The notes under the pieces: generated by a model
What the model saw: the letters and a program-made list of their open reading frames with translations, nothing else
Database searches by the model: none
What the model was told of the DNA's origin: nothing
Shown: positions 6,797 to 13,275 of the stretch, in pieces
How positions within the stretch are numbered: the first letter of the stretch is position 1
Layout: every line of letters begins with the position of its first letter
Program-made: the position numbers and the translations under genes
NCBI GenBank assembly: GCA_009837885.1
Contig: VXSP01000016.1
Location: 1 to 64,000, forward strand
Reading direction: 5' to 3'
Length of the DNA: 64,000 bases
Source of the DNA: Holophagales bacterium
Lineage (GTDB): Bacteria > Acidobacteriota > Thermoanaerobaculia > Multivoradales > Multivoraceae

Positions 6797-9562
6797 CTAG
6801 AACGACCAGCGCATGCCGGCGTTGAAGGTCCGGCCGGTGATGTTGTGCTCGGAGGACCGGCTGCCGACGCCGAGGTACAGGTAGACCACCTCTTCGGTCA
6901 GGTTGTTGGCCTGCAGGAACAGCTCGAGGCCGTTGTCGAAGAGGTAGGTGAACGAGTAGTCGAGGTACATCGCCGAGTCGTTCCACTCGTCGTAGTCGGC
7001 CGACTCGCCGACCTCGGTCATCCAGCGGCCGTTCATGTTGAGAGCGAGCCGGGTCAGGATCCGGTTCTTCTCGTAGATGAGCGCCAGGTTGCCCAGCCGT
7101 TCCCTCTGCTCCGGCAGCACGTCGATGTCGTCCCGGTCGGTCTGCTCGCCCAGGTCGATGCTCAGCACGTTGGTGTACGTGTAGTTCGCGTAGATGCCGA
7201 AGCCCGAGTTCCACTGCTGCTCCCAGGCGACCTCGATGCCCATCAGCTCCGCGTTGCCGCCGTTGACCGGCGACTCGACGTCGAAGCCGTCGAACGGGCC
7301 GCCGCGCTGCGTCGTGCCGGTGCGGAAGTTGAAGTCGTCGATGCTCTTGAGGAACACGCCGCCGGAGATGATGCCGACGTTCGGCAGGAAGTGCTCGACG
7401 AGGAAGTCGAGGTTGTCCGCGATCGCCGGATCGAGTTGCGGATTGCCGCGGGTGATCTCCTCGTCGTCCGTGTGCGTGTAGGAGTAGGGCATCGAATCCC
7501 AGAAGTTGGGCCGGGCCATGGTCCGCGTGTAGGCGGCCCGGAGATTGGTCTCCGGATCGATGCGGTAGCGGAACTGCAGGTTGGGGTAGACGAAGTCGTA
7601 GGAGCGCTTCACGTTCTCCTGCATGTTGCTGAGAACGTCGTCGTCGTTGACCACGAGGTTCGCGCCCGTGTAGTCGAGGTCGTTGAACTCGGCCCGGACG
7701 CCGACCAGCATGGTCAGCTTCCCGTAGTCCTGGGTGCTCATCGCGTAGACGCTGGTGATGTCCTCCTCGGCGTTGTACGGCTCACCCAGGTTGACGTCGT
7801 TGCGCACCTCCTCCTCGAAGGCCCCCGGCCCCTGGTTCGAGTAGAAGAAGGAGCGGAACGCCTCGCGGTTGTACACGCGGCCGATGTTGTAGCCGCCCTC
7901 GGTGATCGTGTTCCCGGCGCCCTCGAACTGGCTCAGGTACAGGTCGTCGCCCCGCCATCTCCACCGCGAGCGCAGGTCGGCGCGTTCCTTGTCCAGCGCG
8001 CGGAGCTTGACGCCCATCTTGAGTTCGCCGGTATCGCTGTTCCACAGCATCGGCCTGGTGATGTCGAGGGTGGCCGCGTTGATCGTGCTCGAGGTGTCCT
8101 CGTACTTCTCGTCCACGATGTCGAACTCGAACGCGTTGCTGCCGTGGATGTCCATCCTGGCCGGGTCCCAGCGCGGCGCCTTGCCGCCGACGTCGATGAT
8201 GTCGAGGTCGTAGCCGCGGGCCTGGAACTCGGGCCTCAACTGCCCTTCCGGCTTCTTGGTGAAGGCGGAACTCGACGACAGGCTGAAGTCCAGCAGGGTC
8301 AGGCCCAGGCGGTGCTCGCCGGCGACGCTGTAGGTCGTGGACTCCTGCTCTTCGAGCCGGTCATGCAGGGACTTGACGAGCCGCAGGCCCTCGACCTCCG
8401 TGGCGCTGATGTAGTCGCCCCGGTCCCAACGGATTCGCGTGATCTGCCGGTCCTGGTCGTCCTCGCGGTAGTTCTGGACGACGGCGAAGTCGAGCTTGTT
8501 GTCGTCGTCGATCCGGACCTCGAGGCGCGCGTTCGCACCGTAGCGGTCGCGGTCGTTGGCCGAGAACTGGACCTCCGAGTTCCTGAGCGCCAGCGGAAGA
8601 TCGACCCCGTCGACGGTCTCGCGGTCTCCCCACCGCTGCTCGTTGTTGTGGCGCTCGGCCGCGGTGCGGGCGAAGTTGACGCCGATCGAGAACCCGAGGT
8701 TCCCGTTGGCACCCCCCACGGTCGAGTAGTTGAACGCGGACCGAGAGTGGGTGCCGTCGGCGATCGAGTTGTCGCCCACGCCCAACGTGAAGTTCGTCAC
8801 GCCGTCCGGCTGGTCGAAGGCGCTCCGCGTCTTCAGGTTGATCGAGCCGCCGATCGAGTCGGCGTCCATGTCCGGTGTCAGCACCTTGGTCACCTCGATG
8901 CCGGAGAGCTGCGCCGCCGAGATGACGTCGAGCTCGACCATCCGGTTCTCCGTGTTCGAGTAGCCGACCTGGTGGCCGTTGACCGTCACATTGGTCATCG
9001 CCGACGGCGTGCCCCGCATCGAGACGAACCGGCCTTCGCCGGTGGAGCGCTGAATGCCGATGCCGGCGACGCGCTGCAGCACTTCCGCGGTGTTCAGGTC
9101 GGGGAAGCTCTGGATCTGCTCCTCGGAGATGACGTTCTTGATGTTGACGGCCTCCTTCTGCTCGTTCAGCGCCTTGCTCTGCCCGAAGCGGACCGCCTGG
9201 ACGACGATCTCCTCTTCGAACTCGTAGCGCGCGTCAAGCTCGATCGCCAGGGAGACGGTCTCCCCGGCCGCGACCGTGACGCTGGTCTCGAAGTCCTCGA
9301 AGCCGACGTAGCTGACGACCAGCGTGTAGTCGCCGGCCGGTACGCCGTCGAGGCGGTAGCGGCCGTCACTGCCGGAGCGTGTGCGGAACTGGGTGCCTTC
9401 GAGAGACACCTCGGCGCCCGGAAGCAGGGCCCCGGATTCCGTCTCCGTGATCGTGCCCTGGACGGACGGGCCGGCCTGCGCCAGCGCGGCGCCGGCGCAG
9501 ACGAAGACAGCCAGGGCGGCGACACCGGCGTACGTCAAGCGAACCGCGAATCTCTGTCTCAT
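6797..9562 (-). CDS. TonB-dependent receptor with carboxypeptidase-regulatory-like domain
   Basis: 921-residue outer-membrane receptor for energised uptake. The chosen start (MRQRFAVRL) has AGGGAG 8 nt upstream; 12 more codons are open before it. After a signal peptide ending GAALAQA come a CarboxypepD_reg-like beta sandwich (VQGTITETESGALLPGA...GVPAGDYTLVVSYVGFE, residues about 30-115), a plug domain (FPDLNTAEVLQRVAGI, RGTPSAMTNVTVNG) and a beta-barrel ending in the usual aromatic residue (MRWSF). It is the first gene of the operon leading to the symporter and sulfatase, so it probably brings in the sulfated substrate. Confidence 0.93.
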   Translation of the reverse strand: MRQRFAVRLTYAGVAALAVFVCAGAALAQAGPSVQGTITETESGALLPGAEVSLEGTQFRTRSGSDGRYRLDGVPAGDYTLVVSYVGFEDFETSVTVAAGETVSLAIELDARYEFEEEIVVQAVRFGQSKALNEQKEAVNIKNVISEEQIQSFPDLNTAEVLQRVAGIGIQRSTGEGRFVSMRGTPSAMTNVTVNGHQVGYSNTENRMVELDVISAAQLSGIEVTKVLTPDMDADSIGGSINLKTRSAFDQPDGVTNFTLGVGDNSIADGTHSRSAFNYSTVGGANGNLGFSIGVNFARTAAERHNNEQRWGDRETVDGVDLPLALRNSEVQFSANDRDRYGANARLEVRIDDDNKLDFAVVQNYREDDQDRQITRIRWDRGDYISATEVEGLRLVKSLHDRLEEQESTTYSVAGEHRLGLTLLDFSLSSSSAFTKKPEGQLRPEFQARGYDLDIIDVGGKAPRWDPARMDIHGSNAFEFDIVDEKYEDTSSTINAATLDITRPMLWNSDTGELKMGVKLRALDKERADLRSRWRWRGDDLYLSQFEGAGNTITEGGYNIGRVYNREAFRSFFYSNQGPGAFEEEVRNDVNLGEPYNAEEDITSVYAMSTQDYGKLTMLVGVRAEFNDLDYTGANLVVNDDDVLSNMQENVKRSYDFVYPNLQFRYRIDPETNLRAAYTRTMARPNFWDSMPYSYTHTDDEEITRGNPQLDPAIADNLDFLVEHFLPNVGIISGGVFLKSIDDFNFRTGTTQRGGPFDGFDVESPVNGGNAELMGIEVAWEQQWNSGFGIYANYTYTNVLSIDLGEQTDRDDIDVLPEQRERLGNLALIYEKNRILTRLALNMNGRWMTEVGESADYDEWNDSAMYLDYSFTYLFDNGLELFLQANNLTEEVVYLYLGVGSRSSEHNITGRTFNAGMRWSF

Positions 9563-9701
9563 GGCGCAATCTCCCTCTGAGCTGGTGAAAAAGAACACTC
9601 ACCCACGCAGTTGGACGCGGGGGTGCGGATCGGCTTGGAGGGGCGCTACCTGTCAGGACGGTGCTAGGTACAACGCTGTTTCAACAAGGTAGCACAGGGT
9701 C

Positions 9702-9754
9702 CCGGCAAGGTGCCGGTAAGACGCTGGGATCCAACGGGCTGGATGCTGGCCCGT
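9702..9754. terminator. two hairpins between receptor and SUMF1-fold genes
   Basis: Stem CCGGCA/TGCCGG at 9702-9716 and stem ACGGGC/GCCCGT at 9734-9754 lie just past the end of the SUMF1-fold gene. The second is followed by GTTCTT on the plus strand only, so intrinsic termination of the minus-strand gene is uncertain. The rest of the gap (9563-9771) should contain the promoter of the receptor operon, but no clear -35/-10 pair stands out. Confidence 0.3.
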
Positions 9755-9771
9755 GTTCTTGAAGCCACGGA

Positions 9772-10611
9772 TCAGGGAGCGAGCGACCTCGCGACGCGGA
9801 AGCCGATGAAGTAGCTGCGGAACTGCGAGTAGATCTTGAGCCGCATCGCGGAGCGCAGGTAGGCGGGGCCGCCGTTGTACGCGCCGCCGCGGGTGACCCG
9901 GCCCACGCAGTCACCGTCGAGCCAGGCGCTGCCGTCGTCCGGGGCACCCTCGTAACTCTCGTTCCAGCAGTCGGCGGTCCACTCCCAGACGTTGCCGTGC
10001 GCGTCGAAAAGCCCGAACGGGTTCGCCGCGAACGACCCGGTCGGCGCCGTGTACCGGTGGCCGTCGTCGGGCCAGCCGTGGTCCTGCTCACCGTTGGCGT
10101 GCGCGGCGCTCGGTTCGTCGCCCCAGCTATAGCGGGTCGAGGTGCCGCCGCGTGCGGCGTACTCCCATTCGGCCTCGCTGGGCAGGCGGTAGGCCTCGCC
10201 GGTCACCGCGGTCAGCCAGAACACGTAGGCCCGGGCGTTGTCCCAGTTCGCGTTGAGCACGGGATAGCTGCCCCGGCCGCGGCCCTCGTCGCCAGCGTCG
10301 TAGCCCTCGCAACCGCCCGCCGCGACGCAGGCGTCCCACTCTTCGAACGTCACCTCGCGGACGCCGATGGCGAAGGGCTCGGCGATCGTCACTTCGTGCG
10401 CCGGGCCTTCGTCGTCATAGCGGCCCGGTTCGTCCGTCGGCGAGCCCATGACGAAGGAGCCGGCCGGAACGACGACCATCTCGGGGCACACGTCGCAGTC
10501 GCGGAAGGTCGTGCCCGGGTCGGGTTGGGCCTGGGCTGGTGGTGCGGCGAGGCCGATGCCGGCGATCGACGCGGCAACGACGAGCAGAGCCGTTACGTTA
10601 CGGGAACTCAA
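9772..10611 (-). CDS. exported SUMF1/FGE-fold protein lacking the catalytic cysteines
   Basis: 279 residues with a signal peptide (ALLVVAASIAGIGLAAPPAQA) and a complete formylglycine-generating-enzyme-type fold: MVVVPAGSFVMGS, REVTFEEWDACV, YRLPSEAEWEYAARGG, GLFDAHGNVWEWTADCW and a final FIGFRVARS. In genuine aerobic FGEs the RGGS segment is followed by a C-x4-C pair that binds copper. Here it reads RGGAYNGGPAYLRSAMR with no cysteine, so sulfatase-activating activity is unlikely despite the sulfatase 4.5 kb away. A binding or unrelated catalytic role is possible. The start is TTG overlapping the TGA of the upstream small gene and has no strong ribosome site, so it is tentative. Confidence 0.85.
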   Translation of the reverse strand: MSSRNVTALLVVAASIAGIGLAAPPAQAQPDPGTTFRDCDVCPEMVVVPAGSFVMGSPTDEPGRYDDEGPAHEVTIAEPFAIGVREVTFEEWDACVAAGGCEGYDAGDEGRGRGSYPVLNANWDNARAYVFWLTAVTGEAYRLPSEAEWEYAARGGTSTRYSWGDEPSAAHANGEQDHGWPDDGHRYTAPTGSFAANPFGLFDAHGNVWEWTADCWNESYEGAPDDGSAWLDGDCVGRVTRGGAYNGGPAYLRSAMRLKIYSQFRSYFIGFRVARSLAP

Positions 10612-10853
10612 GCACTGAGAACGGTAGGGAGGAACATGACCGGGGGACGGTTGCCGCTCTCCTGGACGAGCATCGCGTCGATGCCTTCGATCTCGTAGCC
10701 AGCTGCCACCGCCTCCTCGCGGGTGGCGTAGTGGCCCATGAGCTGGCGGCCGACGATCAACAGGTGTCGGCCGGGGTACTTCTCCTTGTACTCCTCAAAG
10801 TGCTCTTCGAAGAACTCTCGCTCCTCCGTCAACGCTTCCGCCGCTTCAGGCAC
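10608..10853 (-). CDS. small DUF5678-like protein
   Basis: 81 residues. A charged N-terminal helix (EEREFFEEHFEEYKEKYPG) is followed by a short beta-rich part HLLIVGRQLMGHYATREEAVAAGYE. This resembles the DUF5678-type pattern in which a helix precedes a strand ending in a 'held value' motif; the match is by eye only. The GTG start has GGGAG 6 nt upstream. The stop overlaps the start of the SUMF1-fold gene, so the pair is probably cotranscribed. Function unknown. Confidence 0.6.
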   Translation of the reverse strand: MPEAAEALTEEREFFEEHFEEYKEKYPGRHLLIVGRQLMGHYATREEAVAAGYEIEGIDAMLVQESGNRPPVMFLPTVLSA

Positions 10854-11001
10854 CAGCCGCTCCCATCTGACCGTCCAGTCTGCCGCGCTAGTCGGCCTGG
10901 TTTACTGCGCGCCGCCACGGCATGTGCCGCGACGCCTCCACCGAGTGTACTCCCCTTCCCCACCTCCGCGGAGTGCTCCCGACGCCCTCCGAGGTGCCGC
11001 C

Positions 11002-11490
11002 CTAGCGGCGGCCGACGAGCGGCCCCGGTCCACAGACGTACCCCAGCCAAAAGAGGCCGAGACCAGTAGGAAGGGCCGGTCCAAAGAACTCCCCCATCCC
11101 CACTCGCGGCATGCCAGCGATGATGGCGAGAAAGAACAGCGCACCCCCAAGAAACAAGACGGAGTACGCCAGCCAGTCGGGCACTCGATCCAGCCGATCG
11201 AGCAGGGTCAGGTGACGCAAAGAGCCTGAACCAGGCAGGCCCCAAGCCGCGATGCCCACACCGGCATAGGCGACGGTCAAGAGAGCAAAGCCCAGAACAA
11301 GAAGCGACTGCTCGAGAGACGATCGTTCGCTAGAGATCAAGAACACGCCGACCGCATAGAACGCGTAGTACAGGACGACACACCCGAAGATGAACCGCCT
11401 GAAACCGGGGCTCAGTCTTTCGCCGCGGCGAGAGGCGGCGCTCTCATCACCGTGGACCGCCGGACTCTCTACTTTCTCCGATGCGCTCAT
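11002..11490 (-). CDS. small integral membrane protein, unknown
   Basis: 162 residues with four hydrophobic segments (FIFGCVVLYYAFYAVGVFLI; SLLVLGFALLTVAYAGVGIA; LAYSVLFLGGALFFLAIIAG; GLGLFWLGYVCG) after a polar 30-residue N-tail. No family was recognised. Its ATG overlaps the TGA of the 59-codon gene upstream (ATGA), so the two form a unit. Base composition is visibly less GC-rich than the flanking receptor genes. Confidence 0.7.
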   Translation of the reverse strand: MSASEKVESPAVHGDESAASRRGERLSPGFRRFIFGCVVLYYAFYAVGVFLISSERSSLEQSLLVLGFALLTVAYAGVGIAAWGLPGSGSLRHLTLLDRLDRVPDWLAYSVLFLGGALFFLAIIAGMPRVGMGEFFGPALPTGLGLFWLGYVCGPGPLVGRR

Positions 11491-11666
11491 GGAGACTCTC
11501 CTTCCATTGAGCCACCGGAGGCCTCGGTTCCATCGGGGCAGAAGATCTCCTCTGGCTCGACCGGAGAATCCTCGATCGTCGGGAAGTCCTCTTCAAGCGG
11601 CGCGAGACGAGAGAGGACCTCCGCAAGCGATGGCTTCTGATCGACTGGTCGCGCAGCGCTCGACAT
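11487..11666 (-). CDS. small acidic protein coupled to membrane protein
   Basis: 59 residues. The start region reads MSSAARPVDQKPSLAEVL, followed by LAPLEEDFPTIEDSPVEPEE. The acidic proline-rich tail resembles C-termini of some VapB- or Phd-type antitoxins, but no DNA-binding fold is visible and the partner is a membrane protein rather than a PIN toxin. It overlaps the next gene by ATGA. No ribosome site stands out. It diverges from the DsbA-like gene; the 156-nt gap between them shows no convincing promoter. Confidence 0.5.
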   Translation of the reverse strand: MSSAARPVDQKPSLAEVLSRLAPLEEDFPTIEDSPVEPEEIFCPDGTEASGGSMEGESP

Positions 11667-11822
11667 GAGCCAAGCCTATGCTGACGCGGCGACAGCGTTC
11701 CGTGCCCCAAGACACCAGCGCCCGGGCGCAGATTGTGACTGTGACGGAACTCCGGCAGACTGCCGTTGACCATTCCTGAACCACTCCCGACCGTACCGAC
11801 CACCACACCCCGCGAGTTTTCC

Positions 11823-13235
11823 ATGTCGATCAAGTCCTTCGCTTCCAAGCAGTTCTCCACACACCTGCTCGACGAGCGCCGCCGCGACAAGGCGCGGGCG
11901 CGCGCTGAGCGGGAACGCAGGCGCAACGGGGAGCCACACCGGATCGAGTTCTTCCACCAGGTCGACGATCCGTACTCGCATCTGCTGGCGCAGGCGCTGG
12001 TGGAACTCCAGCGGCGTTACGAGGTCGAGGTGGTGACCTGGCTGGTCGAGCCGCCGGAGGACTGGGCGGCGCCGGCGCGGGCGTTGCTGGAGTCGTACTC
12101 GCTGGTCGATGCGCGGCGGTTGGCGGAGAAGGGCGGCTTTCATGTGACGTCGGCAGAGCGGCCGGACACGGAGCGGGTAGTCGGCGCGCAGCTGCAACTG
12201 ACGGCGACGTTGGAAGCGCCGGAAGAGTCAGGATCGGTGGCGACTCTGGAGGCGGCGGTGGCCCTGGGCAAAGAGTTGTGGAGTGGCGAGCCCGTCGCAG
12301 CGGACATGGACACGGCAGCAGACGCCACACTCGAGGCCGCGCTTCGGGCCGGGACGGAACGGCGCGCCGAGCTTGGCCACTACCTGGGCGGGACCTGCTT
12401 CTACGGCGGCGAGTGGACCTGGGGGATCGATCGGCTTGCGTATCTGGAGGAGCGGCTGGCTGATCTTGGGGCGCTGCTGTCGACCGGGGCAATGACGGCG
12501 CAGATTCCGCCTGCGGCGGATGCCGGCCAGCGGGCCGGCGCACCGACAGTGCCGCGCGGCGAGATCACGCCGATCTACGCGCAGCCGCAGCTGCTGGAGG
12601 AGCCGGTTCCGGGCGAAGCCCTCGAAGCGGCTGACCTCCCCGACCTCCACTTCTTCGCGTCGTTCCGCAGCCCGTACACCTGGATCTCGACCGAGCGGGT
12701 GATCCGGCTCGCCGAGGCGTTCGGTGTCAACCTGCGGATCCGCTTCGTCCTGCCGATGGTCATGCGCGGCCTGCCGGTGAAGCGGTCGAAGCGCGTCTAC
12801 ATCCTGCTCGACGCGGCGCGCGAGGCGCGGCGGAGCGGCGTTCAGTTCGGTCCCATCTCCGATCCGGTCGGCAAGCCGGTGGAGCGCGGCTACTCGCTGC
12901 TGCCGTGGGCGATCGAGCAGGGGCGAGGGATCGAGTACTTCCGGTCGTTCATGACGCTCGTGTTCTCGCAGGCGGTCGATGCGGGTTCGGACCGGGGGTT
13001 GCGGCGGATCGTCGAGGACGCCGGGCTGGACTGGACCGAGGGCCGCGGCTACCTCGGCGATCCGGCGTGGCGGGAGGAGGCGGAGCGGAACCGGGAGGAG
13101 CTGTTTGATCTCGGGTTGTGGGGCGTGCCTTCGTTTCGCGTGGGGTCGGTCGCGGCCTGGGGGCAGGATCGGTTGTGGGTGCTGGAGGATGAGTATCGGC
13201 GGCTCGCGCTCGCCGCTTCGCGGCATCGCGCCTGA
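11823..13235 (+). CDS. tandem DsbA/HCCA-isomerase-like thioredoxin-fold protein
   Basis: 470 residues with two copies of a kappa-GST/2-hydroxychromene-2-carboxylate-isomerase-type domain. Copy 1 begins RIEFFHQVDDPYSHLLAQAL and ends near YLEERLADLG (residues about 40-220). Copy 2 begins LHFFASFRSPYTWIS (residue about 275), continues through GYSLLPWAIEQG and ends with LGLWGVPSFRVG and WGQDRLWVLE. Neither has a CxxC pair; the DPYSH and SPYTW sites instead fit glutathione-type chemistry, so a disulfide oxidoreductase role is unlikely. The dispersed repeat contributes twice: a unit at 12509-12549 encodes the proline/alanine-rich linker between the domains, and another at 13202 supplies the last residues (LAASRHRA) and the stop. 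The start chosen is MSIKSF; 19 more codons are open upstream. Confidence 0.8.
   Translation: MSIKSFASKQFSTHLLDERRRDKARARAERERRRNGEPHRIEFFHQVDDPYSHLLAQALVELQRRYEVEVVTWLVEPPEDWAAPARALLESYSLVDARRLAEKGGFHVTSAERPDTERVVGAQLQLTATLEAPEESGSVATLEAAVALGKELWSGEPVAADMDTAADATLEAALRAGTERRAELGHYLGGTCFYGGEWTWGIDRLAYLEERLADLGALLSTGAMTAQIPPAADAGQRAGAPTVPRGEITPIYAQPQLLEEPVPGEALEAADLPDLHFFASFRSPYTWISTERVIRLAEAFGVNLRIRFVLPMVMRGLPVKRSKRVYILLDAAREARRSGVQFGPISDPVGKPVERGYSLLPWAIEQGRGIEYFRSFMTLVFSQAVDAGSDRGLRRIVEDAGLDWTEGRGYLGDPAWREEAERNREELFDLGLWGVPSFRVGSVAAWGQDRLWVLEDEYRRLALAASRHRA
12509..12549 (-). repeat. dispersed hairpin repeat R5 (in a domain linker)
   Basis: Partial minus-orientation unit with head variant CTGTCGGTGCGCC, hairpin 1 GCCGGCCAGCGGGCCGGC and part of the second stem (CTGCGGCGG). 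It is translated in frame as PPAADAGQRAGAPTV between the two thioredoxin-fold domains. Confidence 0.65.
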
Positions 13236-13275
13236 TGCCGGCCAGAAGGCCGGCGTACCGACCCGCGCACCCAGT
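13202..13275 (-). repeat. dispersed hairpin repeat R6
   Basis: Minus-orientation unit with hairpin GCCGGCCAGAAGGCCGGC and second stem GCCGCTTCGCGGC, followed by a second partial head CGCGCACCCAG. It forms the 3' end of the DsbA-like gene and runs up to the stop codon of the convergent TonB receptor. Confidence 0.8.

Noticed and set aside
9772..10611. Calling the SUMF1-fold gene the sulfatase activator
   Set aside because: The expected catalytic cysteine pair is absent.
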